Part shown: positions 25,432 to 33,677 of the stretch, piece by piece | Position numbering within the stretch: the first letter of the stretch is position 1 | How the letters are laid out: each line of letters begins with the position of its first letter | Origin: Sphingomonas sp. IW22 | GTDB lineage: Bacteria > Pseudomonadota > Alphaproteobacteria > Sphingomonadales > Sphingomonadaceae | Length of the DNA stretch: 64,000 nucleotides | Assembly: GCF_041321155.1 (NCBI RefSeq) | Contig: NZ_JBGGWB010000001.1 | Location: 1,426,001 to 1,490,000 of the forward strand | Direction of reading: 5' to 3' | Notes under the pieces: generated by a model | Databases searched by the model: none | Told to the model about the DNA's origin: nothing | What the model saw: only the letters and a program-made list of their open reading frames with translations | Position numbers and translations under genes: made by a program

Positions 25432-25785
25432 TCAGGGCGCAAGTGGCCGCGGCGTTTCCAGTTTGACGCCACGCCCGCGCGTCGTCGCCGATACCCCGGC
25501 CATGCCGCAACCATAGGCCATTAGCCGCATTTCGGCGCAATTATTGGGCCGTGCGATCAGCCGCTCCCGCTCGGCATGGACATCCTCGATGGCCGGGTCG
25601 CCCGCCTCAGGCGTCAGGAACGGGACGCGCCATCGGTCGGCGTCGCGCGCGGCGCAGACCAGAATGTCATTGCCCGTCCGCTCTGCACGGCAATCGACCG
25701 TCGCGCGCGTCAGGGCACGTGTTTCGGCCATGATCCGCGCCGCGTCGCTCGCCGCCGCTTGTCCGATCAGCATCATCAACAGCAT
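25432..25785 (-). CDS. Small secreted protein of unknown function
   Basis: 117 aa; not recognised. Seen: short hydrophobic N-terminus MLLMMLIGQAAASDA, which looks like a signal peptide, then a charged domain with four Cys (VDCRAERTGNDILVCAARDADRWRVPF, NNCAEMRLMAYGCGMAG) that could form two disulfides in the periplasm. The start was placed at ATG 25785 because the reading further upstream loses coding character and enters the glpX promoter region. Similar small two-disulfide proteins are common and unannotated in sphingomonads (general impression). Divergent from glpX. Confidence 0.65.
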   Translation of the reverse strand: MLLMMLIGQAAASDAARIMAETRALTRATVDCRAERTGNDILVCAARDADRWRVPFLTPEAGDPAIEDVHAERERLIARPNNCAEMRLMAYGCGMAGVSATTRGRGVKLETPRPLAP

Positions 25786-25907
25786 CGGGCACCCCTTCCG
25801 TCCGCGTCGTATCGGGACAATATCACGCCGGACACCGGTTCGGCCATTGCCCTCTTGCATACCTATGCGTATCGCCGCCCCAGCAACCGAAAAGGGGTAA
25901 CCGGACC

Positions 25908-26876
25908 GTGACGCAATCGCCCAGCAACATCCTCGACCGCGTCCTTGTGCTCGAGATGGTCCGTGTGACCGAAGCCGCCGCCATCGCCGCATCGACACTG
26001 GTCGGACGCGGTGATGAAAAGGCCGCCGATGCCGCCGCTGTCGAAGCGATGCGCGCATCGCTCAACGAGCTTTACATGGACGGCACCGTCGTCATCGGTG
26101 AAGGCGAGCGTGACGAGGCGCCGATGCTGTACATCGGCGAAAAGGTCGGATCGGCACCGGGCAAGGGGCCGAAGATCGACATCGCGCTCGACCCGCTGGA
26201 AGGGACGACCATCACGGCAAAGGCCGGTCCCAACGCGCTGGCGGTGCTGGCCATCGCGGAAGAAGGATGCCTGCTGAACGCGCCGGACGTCTATATGGAC
26301 AAGATCGCCGTAGGCCCCGGTTATCCGGCGGGCGTGATCGACCTTGAAAAGTCGCCGACCGAAAATGTCCGCGCCCTCGCCGCCGCCAAGGGCGTGCAGC
26401 CGCACGAAATCATCGCCTGTGTCCTCGACCGGCCGCGCCATGAAAAGCTGATCGCGGAATTGCGCTCGATCGGTTGCGGCGTCGTGCTGATCGGCGACGG
26501 CGACGTGGCGGGCGTAATCGCCACCACCGATCCCGACACCACCATCGACATCTATATGGGTTCGGGCGGCGCGCCCGAAGGTGTGCTGGCCTGCGCGGCG
26601 CTGCGCTGCGTCGGCGGCCAGTTCCAGGGGCGGCTGCTGTTCCGCAACGACGACGAACGCGCCCGCGCCCATCGCTGGGGGATCGAGGATCTGGACAAGG
26701 TCTATACCCTCGACGACCTGGCGAAGGGCGACTGCATCTTTGCCGCGACCGGCGTGACCGACGGATCGCTGCTGGACGGCGTGAAGCGCAAGGGCAAGAT
26801 CATGACCACCGACAGCGTGGTGATGCGCGCCAGTTCCGGCACGGTGCGCTGGGTCAAGGGCGAACACCGCATCTGA
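25908..26876 (+). CDS. glpX: Class II fructose-1,6-bisphosphatase
   Basis: 322 aa. Gluconeogenic phosphatase converting fructose 1,6-bisphosphate to fructose 6-phosphate. Seen: RVTEAAAIAAS, DGTVVIGEGERDEAPMLYIGE, metal motif DIALDPLEGTTITAKAGPNA (Asp 95, Glu 98), VLDRPRHEKLIAELRSIGCG, DVAGVIAT, IDIYMGSGGAPEGVLACAALRCVGGQFQGRL, MTTDSVVMRASSGTVRW. GTG start with AAAGGGG upstream. Length typical. Monocistronic as far as visible; followed by a long inverted repeat. Confidence 0.95.
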   Translation: MTQSPSNILDRVLVLEMVRVTEAAAIAASTLVGRGDEKAADAAAVEAMRASLNELYMDGTVVIGEGERDEAPMLYIGEKVGSAPGKGPKIDIALDPLEGTTITAKAGPNALAVLAIAEEGCLLNAPDVYMDKIAVGPGYPAGVIDLEKSPTENVRALAAAKGVQPHEIIACVLDRPRHEKLIAELRSIGCGVVLIGDGDVAGVIATTDPDTTIDIYMGSGGAPEGVLACAALRCVGGQFQGRLLFRNDDERARAHRWGIEDLDKVYTLDDLAKGDCIFAATGVTDGSLLDGVKRKGKIMTTDSVVMRASSGTVRWVKGEHRI

Positions 26877-26879
26877 CGC

Positions 26880-26918
26880 GGCCTCACCCCTTCCCCGACG
26901 GCGGGAAGGGGTGAGGCC
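26880..26918. repeat. 16-base perfect inverted repeat between glpX and regA
   Basis: Arms GGCCTCACCCCTTCCC (26880-26895) and their complement (26903-26918) enclose a 7-base loop, 3 bases past the glpX stop and 17 before the regA stop. There is no T run. It has the look of a dispersed palindromic (REP-like) element or a strong bidirectional transcript end. Confidence 0.75.
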
Positions 26919-26935
26919 GTGGACGGCGCTCCAAG

Positions 26936-27463
26936 CTACAGGTGCCGCTTCTCCAGTTTCCGGGCCAGCGTGCGGCGGTGCATGCCCAATCGCCGCGCGG
27001 CCTCGGAAATGTTGAAATCGGTGTCGGCCAGCACCTGATGGATATGTTCCCATTCCAGCGTGCGCAGCGATGTCGGCGCGACCGACAGGTCCGCCGCGGC
27101 ATCGCCCTCGACCCGCTCGAACGCGGCCTCGATATCGTCGGTGTTGGCGGGCTTGGTCAGGTAATTGGTCGCCCCCAGCTTGATCGCCTCCACTGCGGTC
27201 GCGATGCTGGCAAAGCCGGTCAGCACGACGATGCGGATCGCCGGGTCCAGCGCGTGCAGCGCCGCGACACAGTTCAGGCCCGACGCACCACCCAGCCGCA
27301 GATCGACCACCGCATGGGTCACGCCATGCTCGCGCGCGGCATCCTCCAGCCCATCCGGCCCTGACAGCACGCGCACCGCATCGCCGCGCCGTTCGAACGA
27401 GCGGGCGAGCGTGCGAGCAAACACCGCATCGTCCTCGACGATCAACAGCCGCCGTCCGGTCAT
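26936..27463 (-). CDS. regA: Response regulator of the RegA/PrrA/ActR type
   Basis: 175 aa redox response regulator. Seen: receiver domain with acidic pocket VEDD (9-12), phospho-acceptor Asp 54 in AVVDLRLGGASGL, T in VVLTGFASI, Lys in NYLTKPANTDD, then a proline-poor linker and a Fis-type helix-turn-helix FNISEAARRLGMHRRTLARKLEKRHL (149-174). This short two-domain form without an AAA+ domain is the RegA family. The ATG overlaps the sensor stop (ATGA). Likely targets are respiratory genes including the cyo operon it belongs to. Confidence 0.92.
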   Translation of the reverse strand: MTGRRLLIVEDDAVFARTLARSFERRGDAVRVLSGPDGLEDAAREHGVTHAVVDLRLGGASGLNCVAALHALDPAIRIVVLTGFASIATAVEAIKLGATNYLTKPANTDDIEAAFERVEGDAAADLSVAPTSLRTLEWEHIHQVLADTDFNISEAARRLGMHRRTLARKLEKRHL

Positions 27464-28740
27464 GGCGCATCCTCAAGGCTGAGCGCGGCCAGCGGCAGGC
27501 GGAACACCGCTTCCGCCCCCCCGCCCGCGCGGTTCGACAGCGTCAGCGTGCCGCCCAGCACCCGCAGCACATTGGTCGCCAGAAACAGGCCCAGCCCCGC
27601 CCCGCGCCGGTTCTTGCTGGATTGATAGGGCTTGCCCAGATGCGTCAGGATCGCGGGCGGCACCCCGGCGCCGTCGTCGCGCACGGCCAGGGTCAGCGTC
27701 TCGCCATCGCGCCGCGCCTCCACCGCGATGTGCCGCGCCCCTGCCTCCACCGCATTGTCCAGGACGTTGGTCAGCGCCTGTGCCAGCGCGCGGTCGGCGA
27801 CGATCGCCCGGTCGGCGCCCAGCGCGTCGTCCAGCGTCACCAGCCCCGGATGCACCCGGTCCCAGCGCGCGACGATCTCGGTCAGGAAGCGGCGCAGCGT
27901 GGTGCGCTCCGGCGCCTGTCCGGTGACTTCGCCCGATGCCAGCAGGATGCCCGACAGGATGTCCTTGCAGCGCGCGACCTCTGCCCGCATGTCCTCCACC
28001 TCGGCCGCCAGTGCCGGATCGCCGCGGATCGCGGGTTCGCGCGCCCAGTCGCCCAGCGCCACCGAGACCGAGGCCAGCGGCGTGCCCAGTTCATGCGCCG
28101 CGCCGCTGGCCAGCAGGCCCATCCGCACGATATGCTCCGCCTCCGCCGCCTGTTGCCGCATCGCCGCCAGCCGCGCATCGCGTTCGGACAGGTTGCGCGC
28201 GATCCGTGTGACGAACAGCACGATCAGCACCGCCGCCAGCGTGAAATTGAACCAGTTGCCGATCAGATGCGGCAGCGACAGCGCGCTTTCCATGCCCGGT
28301 GACAGCGACAATGGCCGATATTCGACCGTCAGCGCGGCAAAGGATGCGCTGGTCACCACGACGAGCAGCCAGCCCGACCATGGCCGCAACAAGATGGAAC
28401 CCAGTGCGACCTGCAACAGGAACAGCCCGGCAAAGGGATTGGTCGCCCCGCCCGACAGGTAAAGCTGGACCGACAGCGCAGCGATGTCGATCAACAGTGC
28501 CGCCAGCAACTGGCCATTGGTCACCGGCCGCCGCCGCTCCGCCAGCAACTGAACCAGGTTCAGGCCGATCAGCAGCCCCAGCATGGCGAACATCGGCAGG
28601 ATCGGCAGCGCCACGCCGAACGCGAACTGCACCGCCAGTATCGTTGCCAGCTGTCCCGCCACCGCCAGCCAGCGAAGCTGCACCAGCAGCAACAGGTTGC
28701 GGCGGCCGGCATCCTCTGAAGCGGGGACGATCGCGATCAC
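27460..28740 (-). CDS. regB: Redox sensor histidine kinase of the RegB/PrrB/ActS type
   Basis: 426 aa membrane kinase that reads quinone-pool or redox state. The start was set at GTG 28740, overlapping the surf1 stop (GTGA); longer readings run through surf1. Seen: six hydrophobic segments in residues 15-180, with the quinone-sensing heptapeptide GGATNPF at 97-103; phospho-acceptor His 216 in ASGAAHELGTPLASVSVAL; Cys 258 in AEVARCKDILSGIL, the likely counterpart of the redox-active RegB cysteine; N-box NVLDNAVEAGA; DDGAGVP; GAGLGLFL. All key residues are intact. Confidence 0.92.
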   Translation of the reverse strand: MIAIVPASEDAGRRNLLLLVQLRWLAVAGQLATILAVQFAFGVALPILPMFAMLGLLIGLNLVQLLAERRRPVTNGQLLAALLIDIAALSVQLYLSGGATNPFAGLFLLQVALGSILLRPWSGWLLVVVTSASFAALTVEYRPLSLSPGMESALSLPHLIGNWFNFTLAAVLIVLFVTRIARNLSERDARLAAMRQQAAEAEHIVRMGLLASGAAHELGTPLASVSVALGDWAREPAIRGDPALAAEVEDMRAEVARCKDILSGILLASGEVTGQAPERTTLRRFLTEIVARWDRVHPGLVTLDDALGADRAIVADRALAQALTNVLDNAVEAGARHIAVEARRDGETLTLAVRDDGAGVPPAILTHLGKPYQSSKNRRGAGLGLFLATNVLRVLGGTLTLSNRAGGGAEAVFRLPLAALSLEDAP

Positions 28741-29393
28741 CCCCGTCCTCTGACACGCCAGGCCAGAAACGCCAACAGCGCCGCCATCGCGAACCATGTC
28801 AGTGCATATTGCAGATGCTGGTTGCGGAACTGGACGACCGTCAGCCCGCCGCGCGGCCATCGGGCGCCATTCGCCCCCGCATCCAGAAACCACGGCGCAA
28901 CCGTGCCAAGCCCGCGCGCCGACGCAATCGCCGCGACGTCGCGCGAGTACCAACGGTCACCGACGGGATCGTTGGCACGCAGGAAGCCGCCCCCCGGCTC
29001 GCTCAGCCGCAACAGGCCCGTCACCGCGACCGGCCCTTCGGGCGGCGGCATCTTCCCGCGCCGGTCGGGGGTGACGAAACCGCGGTTGATCAGGATGCGC
29101 CCGCCACCCGCGTCCAGCGGCGTCAGCACCCAGAAGCCGCCACCCAATTCGGTCACCGCCTGAACATAGGTGTCGCGCCCCTGAAAGTAGCGGCCACGCA
29201 CCGCGATGCGGGTATATTCGTCGTCGCGCGTGACCGCCCCGGTCGGCGGCGCGACGGGTGGGGCAGCGATCCGCGCCTCCACCCGCTGGATCAGGTCGAG
29301 CTTCCATGCCCGCCGGTCCAGCTGCCATATGCCCAACGCGACGAAGACCCCGATCAGGATCAGCACGCCTGCGCGGACGATCAGGCGTATCAC
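28737..29393 (-). CDS. SURF1 family protein
   Basis: 218 aa assembly factor for haem-copper oxidases, thought to help place haem in subunit I. Seen: N-terminal membrane helix VLILIGVFVALGIWQLDRRAWK, the conserved LGIWQL, a periplasmic domain (GRYFQGRDTYVQ, GFWVLTPLDAGGGRILINRGFVP-type LINRGFVTPDRR), LRLSEPGGGFLRANDPVGDRWYSRDVAA, and a C-terminal helix after NQHLQYALTWFAMA. GTG start overlapping the cyoD stop (GTGA) and GTGA overlap with regB downstream. Confidence 0.92.
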   Translation of the reverse strand: MIRLIVRAGVLILIGVFVALGIWQLDRRAWKLDLIQRVEARIAAPPVAPPTGAVTRDDEYTRIAVRGRYFQGRDTYVQAVTELGGGFWVLTPLDAGGGRILINRGFVTPDRRGKMPPPEGPVAVTGLLRLSEPGGGFLRANDPVGDRWYSRDVAAIASARGLGTVAPWFLDAGANGARWPRGGLTVVQFRNQHLQYALTWFAMAALLAFLAWRVRGRG

Positions 29394-29821
29394 ATGCCGC
29401 TCGTTTCCGTCGCCGGACTGACGCTCTGCACCGGCATTGGCGGCATCATGTACCGGTTCATGTTGACCATCACCCACAGCGACCCGGCAATGGTAATGAC
29501 CACGATCACCGCGGTGAAGATCAATGCCATCAGTGTCCAGCCACTTTCGGACTTGGCGCTCATGTGCAGGAAATAGATCATGTGGACGACGATCTGCACC
29601 ACAGCCATCGCCATGACGATGCCCGCGGTGATGCGAGTGTCAGTGATGAAACCGCCCATTACCAGTGCGAACGGGATCGCTGTCAGGATGACCGACAGCA
29701 CGAACCCGGTGACATAGCCGCCGCGCGTGGCATGGGCGGCGCCGCCTTCGCCATGATCGTCGTGATGGGCCTGTGCCTTGGCGACCTGATGCGCCTGGGC
29801 GGCGGTTGCTTCGCGGCTCAT
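29390..29821 (-). CDS. cyoD: Cytochrome o ubiquinol oxidase subunit IV
   Basis: 143 aa small membrane subunit. The start at 29821 overlaps the cyoC stop (ATGA). Seen: a hydrophilic His-rich N-terminus (AQAHHDDHGEGGAAH), then three membrane helices: GYVTGFVLSVILTAIPFALVMG, AGIVMAMAVVQIVVHMIYFLHM, and WTLMALIFTAVIVVITIAGSLWVMVNMN. The HMIYFLHM motif is characteristic of CyoD. Needed for assembly or stability of the CuB site in E. coli. Confidence 0.93.
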   Translation of the reverse strand: MSREATAAQAHQVAKAQAHHDDHGEGGAAHATRGGYVTGFVLSVILTAIPFALVMGGFITDTRITAGIVMAMAVVQIVVHMIYFLHMSAKSESGWTLMALIFTAVIVVITIAGSLWVMVNMNRYMMPPMPVQSVSPATETSGM

Positions 29822-30447
29822 TGCATCGACCCCAGCAGATAGACGAAGGTGAAGACGCCGATCCACACGACGTCGAGAAAGTGCCAGAACAGGCTGAGGC
29901 AGGCCAGACGGCGGGTATTGGCGGCGATCAGCCCATGGCGGGCCACCTGAACCATCAGCACGATCAGCCAGATACAGCCGAAGAAGACGTGCAGCCCGTG
30001 CGTGCCGACCAGCGCGAAGAAGCTGGACAGGAAAGCCGAACGCTGCGGCCCCGCACCTTCGTGGATCAGGTGCGCGAACTCGTACATTTCGATGCCGAGG
30101 AACGCCGCGCCGAACAGGCCGGTCACCGCCAGCCAACCCAGCGTCGCGCTCTTCTTATGTTCCTGCGCCGAAATCATCGCAAAGCCATAGGTGATCGAGC
30201 TGAACAGCAGCATGGCGGTGTTGATCGCCACCAGCTTCAGGTCGAACAGCTCGGCTGCGTCCGGACCGCCCGCTGCGCTGCGGCCATAAACGCCCCAGCT
30301 TGCGAACAGCATCGCAAAGATCAGGCAGTCGCTCATCAGATAGAGCCAGAAGCCGAGCATCGTGCTCGACCCCGGTTCGTGATGATGCTCCGGCTCGATT
30401 TCCCAGAAGCTGGGAGCTTCGCCCTCGGTACGGGTTACGCTTGCCAT
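29818..30447 (-). CDS. cyoC: Cytochrome o ubiquinol oxidase subunit III
   Basis: 209 aa, COX3 family. Seen: five hydrophobic helices; LGFWLYLMSDCLIFAMLFASWGVY at the N-terminus; YEFAHLIHEGAGPQRSAFLSSFFALVGTHGLHVFFGCIWL; FWHFLDVVWIGVFTFVYLLGS at the end. The five-helix form without the first two COX3 helices is the quinol-oxidase type. Three bases after cyoB and overlapped with cyoD. Confidence 0.95.
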   Translation of the reverse strand: MASVTRTEGEAPSFWEIEPEHHHEPGSSTMLGFWLYLMSDCLIFAMLFASWGVYGRSAAGGPDAAELFDLKLVAINTAMLLFSSITYGFAMISAQEHKKSATLGWLAVTGLFGAAFLGIEMYEFAHLIHEGAGPQRSAFLSSFFALVGTHGLHVFFGCIWLIVLMVQVARHGLIAANTRRLACLSLFWHFLDVVWIGVFTFVYLLGSMQ

Positions 30448-30450
30448 GGC

Positions 30451-32445
30451 TCAGGCCCCCTGCGCGGCGAGCGCATGCTGCGCGCGCTCGGTCCGCGCCA
30501 CTTCGTCGGCGGGAATGTAATAATCGCGATCATAATCGAAGCTGTGCCAGATGGCGTAGCCAACGATGCCGATCATGCCCAGGCCCGCCAGCCACCACAT
30601 GTGCCAGACCAGCCCGAACCCGCATACCGCCGACAGCCCAGCCAGGATCACGCCTGCACCGGTGTTGCGCGGCATGTGGATGTCCCGATAGCCCTCGCTC
30701 GGCACTTCGGCACCGCGCGACTTCATGTCGTGCCACGCATCCAAGTCGTGGATGACCGGCGTGAACGCGAAGTTATACGCGGGCGGCGGTGAACTGGTCG
30801 CCCATTCCAGCGAACGCCCGTTCCAAGGATCGCCCGTGGTGTCGCGCAGCTTGTCGCGGTTCCAGATGCTGACGCCGATCTGGATCAGGAAGGCGGCAAT
30901 GCCCACCGCGATGATCGCCGCGCCGATGCCGGCAATCACGAACCAGATCTGCAACGACGGATCGTCGAAGGTCCGCAGGCGACGGGTCACACCCATCAGG
31001 CCCAGCACATAGAGCGGCGTAAACGCGACCCAGAAGCCGATGACCCAGCTCCAGAAGCTGACCAGACCCCATTTGCGGTCCAGCTTGAAGCCGAACGCCT
31101 TGGGCCACCAATAGTTGATCCCCGCGAACATGCCGAACAGCACGCCGCCGATGATCACATTGTGGAAATGCGCGACCAGGAACAGCGAGTTGTGCAGCAC
31201 GAAGTCGGCCGGCGGCACGGCCAGCAGCACGCCCGTCATGCCGCCCACTGTAAAGGTCAGCATGAACGCCACCGCCCACATCATCGGCAGTTCGTAACGG
31301 ATGCGCCCCTTGTACATGGTGAACAGCCAGTTGAAGATCTTGGCGCCCGTCGGGATCGAAATGATCATCGTCGTAATGCCGAAGAAGCTGTTGACGCTGG
31401 CACCCGAACCCATGGTGAAGAAGTGGTGCAGCCAGACCAGATAGGCCAGGATGCAGATCACGATCAGCGCATAGATCATCGACGTATAGCCGAACAGCCG
31501 CTTGCCGGAGAAGGTCGACACGACTTCCGAAAAGATGCCGAATGCAGGCAGGATCAGGATGTAGACTTCCGGATGGCCCCAAATCCAGATCATGTTCACA
31601 TACATCATCGGATTGCCGCCGAGGACGTTAGTGAAGAAATTGGTGCCAACATAACGGTCAAGGCTGAGCAGCGCGAGAACGGCGGTCAGCACCGGGAAAG
31701 CGGCGACGATCAGCACGTTGGTGACCAGCGACGACCAGGTGAAGACCGGCATCTTCATCATCGTCATCCCCGGCGCGCGCATCTTTACGATCGTCGCGAT
31801 CAGGTTGACGCCGGATAACAGCGTGCCCACGCCGGCGATCTGCAAGGCCCAGATATAGTAATCGACCCCGACCTCCGGCGAGTAATCCAGGCCCGACAGC
31901 GGCGCCATCGCCAGCCAGCCGGTGCGCGCGAATTCGCCGACGAACAGGCTGGCCATGATCAGCATGGCGCCCGCCGTGGTCATCCAGAAACTGAAATTGT
32001 TCAGGAACGGAAAGCTGACGTCGCGCGCGCCGATCTGAAGCGGGACGACGTAGTTCATCAGGCCGGTGACGAACGGCATCGCCACGAAAAAGATCATGAT
32101 GACGCCGTGCGCGGTAAAGATCTGATCGTAATGGTGCGCGTTCAGATAGCCTTCGTTGCCGAACGCCATCGCCTGTTGCAGCCGCATCATCACCGCGTCG
32201 GCAAAGCCGCGCAGCAGCATGACCGTGCCCAGGATCATGTACATGATCCCGATCTTCTTGTGGTCGACCGTGGTGAACCATTCGGTCCACAGCCAGCCCC
32301 ACAACTTATATTTCGTGATCAGCCCCATCATCGCAAGGCCGCCGATCGCCACCGCGACAAAGGTCGCGACGACAATGGGTTCATGCAGCGGCAGCGCCTC
32401 AAGCGTGAGGCGGCCGAAGATCATCTGGGTCAGTGCGTCGGACAT
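30451..32445 (-). CDS. cyoB: Cytochrome o ubiquinol oxidase subunit I
   Basis: 664 aa catalytic haem-copper subunit. It reduces oxygen with electrons from ubiquinol and pumps protons. Seen: the quinone-site residues of E. coli CyoB are all kept with the same spacing: Arg 79 and Asp 83 ([12 protein letters not shown]), His 105 and Gln 108 ([12 protein letters not shown]). D-channel residues [17 protein letters not shown]; CuB ligand and cross-link motif [11 protein letters not shown]-channel area; [11 protein letters not shown]; haem ligands in [13 protein letters not shown]. Start at ATG 32445, 6 bases after the cyoA stop begins. Full length, near 15 helices. Confidence 0.97.
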   Translation of the reverse strand: MSDALTQMIFGRLTLEALPLHEPIVVATFVAVAIGGLAMMGLITKYKLWGWLWTEWFTTVDHKKIGIMYMILGTVMLLRGFADAVMMRLQQAMAFGNEGYLNAHHYDQIFTAHGVIMIFFVAMPFVTGLMNYVVPLQIGARDVSFPFLNNFSFWMTTAGAMLIMASLFVGEFARTGWLAMAPLSGLDYSPEVGVDYYIWALQIAGVGTLLSGVNLIATIVKMRAPGMTMMKMPVFTWSSLVTNVLIVAAFPVLTAVLALLSLDRYVGTNFFTNVLGGNPMMYVNMIWIWGHPEVYILILPAFGIFSEVVSTFSGKRLFGYTSMIYALIVICILAYLVWLHHFFTMGSGASVNSFFGITTMIISIPTGAKIFNWLFTMYKGRIRYELPMMWAVAFMLTFTVGGMTGVLLAVPPADFVLHNSLFLVAHFHNVIIGGVLFGMFAGINYWWPKAFGFKLDRKWGLVSFWSWVIGFWVAFTPLYVLGLMGVTRRLRTFDDPSLQIWFVIAGIGAAIIAVGIAAFLIQIGVSIWNRDKLRDTTGDPWNGRSLEWATSSPPPAYNFAFTPVIHDLDAWHDMKSRGAEVPSEGYRDIHMPRNTGAGVILAGLSAVCGFGLVWHMWWLAGLGMIGIVGYAIWHSFDYDRDYYIPADEVARTERAQHALAAQGA

Positions 32446-32450
32446 GGCTC

Positions 32451-33584
32451 TCAATGCCCCTCATGCGGCACGGTGGCGCCGCCGGGATTCTGGCGATCGG
32501 TCTTGGCACCCGATCCGGTGCGTGCGGGCGGCCCCGCGCCTTCGCCCTGCGCGTCGGTGCGCGGGCTGGGGGCGTGCTCGCCTGCCTCCTGCTCGAACGC
32601 GCCCTCGTTGCGCGGACGGACAGCATTGTTGGTCGGCGCGGGCATGCCCTTGCCGCCGTGATGGCCGTGCATCGATTCGCTCATGCACGGCTGGCCGGGG
32701 CGCACGCACAGGTTGACCGCGCGGTCGAACAGGCCGCGTTCGGTATTGGCGAAGCGCATGATCGGCACGCCTTCGCTCGGCTGTTCGAGCTTGAGATAGG
32801 TCGCGCCGTCCAGCCGCCCGCCGCTTGCCTTCACCCGTGCGACCCACTGGTCGAACGCGGCGTCGTCAACGGCGTGCGTGCGGAACTTCATCTTGGAAAA
32901 GCCCGCGCCGCTGTAATTGGCGGACATACCCTCGAAATTGCCGGGCTTGTTCAGGACGGCGTGGAGCTTCGTCTCCATCCCCGCCATCGTATAGATCATG
33001 CCCGCCATCGCCGGCACGTAGAAGGTGTTCATCACGCTGGAGCTGGTCAGGCGAAACCGGACCTGACGGTCGACCGGCACCACCAGTTCATTGACCGTGG
33101 CAATGCCCTGTTCGGGATAGATGAACAGCCATTTCCAGTCGAGCGAGACGACCTGAACCTCCAGCGGGCGCTGAGCGGCGGGCACTTCGCGACCTGCGGC
33201 GATGCGGCCGAGCGGGCGATAGGGGTCCAGCGTATGCGTCGCCACCCAGGTCAAGGCGCCCAGTGCGATGATGATCAGCAGCGGCGCCGACCAGATGATC
33301 AGCTCAAGCCCGGTCGAATGGTCCCAGTCGGGGCGATATTCCGCCTCCTCGTTCGACGCGCGATACCGCCAGGCGAAAACCGCCGTCAGCACCATTACCG
33401 GCACGATGATCAACAGCATCAGCCCGGTCGACCATAAAATCAGGTCGGCCTGCTGACGGGCGACGTCGCCGGCGGGGTTCATGACCACCATGTCGCACCC
33501 GCCAAGCAGGAGCGGGGTGGCCGCCAGCCACGCCGAACGGCGGAGCGAAGGGTTCGCGAGTCGTGTGCGCGCGGATCGAAGCAT
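32451..33584 (-). CDS. cyoA: Cytochrome o ubiquinol oxidase subunit II (lipoprotein)
   Basis: 377 aa. Seen: lipoprotein signal with lipobox LLGGC (Cys 30), two membrane helices ([26 protein letters not shown] and [21 protein letters not shown]), and a cupredoxin domain with [45 protein letters not shown]. The CuA Cys/His ligands are absent, as expected for a quinol oxidase. Odd: after about residue 290 there is an extra tail of roughly 85 residues, first rich in Met/His/Cys ([15 protein letters not shown]), then Pro/Gly/Glu and disordered-looking. First gene of the operon; a 19-base palindrome lies 35 bases upstream. Confidence 0.95.
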   Translation of the reverse strand: MLRSARTRLANPSLRRSAWLAATPLLLGGCDMVVMNPAGDVARQQADLILWSTGLMLLIIVPVMVLTAVFAWRYRASNEEAEYRPDWDHSTGLELIIWSAPLLIIIALGALTWVATHTLDPYRPLGRIAAGREVPAAQRPLEVQVVSLDWKWLFIYPEQGIATVNELVVPVDRQVRFRLTSSSVMNTFYVPAMAGMIYTMAGMETKLHAVLNKPGNFEGMSANYSGAGFSKMKFRTHAVDDAAFDQWVARVKASGGRLDGATYLKLEQPSEGVPIMRFANTERGLFDRAVNLCVRPGQPCMSESMHGHHGGKGMPAPTNNAVRPRNEGAFEQEAGEHAPSPRTDAQGEGAGPPARTGSGAKTDRQNPGGATVPHEGH

Positions 33585-33618
33585 GTGGCCGAGCTAGTCC
33601 TGTGGGCCGCTGCGCGAA

Positions 33619-33637
33619 ATAGGACAATTTGTCCTAT
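33619..33637. promoter_or_regulatory. Perfect 19-base palindrome in the cyoA/MFS divergent promoter
   Basis: ATAGGACAATTTGTCCTAT: 9-base arms around a central T, AT-rich in a GC-rich genome. It sits in the 93-base gap between cyoA (minus) and the MFS gene (plus), a position suited to controlling both. The binding regulator is not known; the length and symmetry suit an Rrf2- or MarR-like dimer. Confidence 0.7.
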
Positions 33638-33677
33638 CCCGATGCCGCTTTCATGCGTTTATGCATATGGAGTGACT

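Noticed and set aside
33585..33677. Longer start for the MFS transporter at 33585
   Set aside because: It would extend over the 19-base palindrome and promoter region; the added residues lack family similarity, and ATG 33678 has a good ribosome-binding site.
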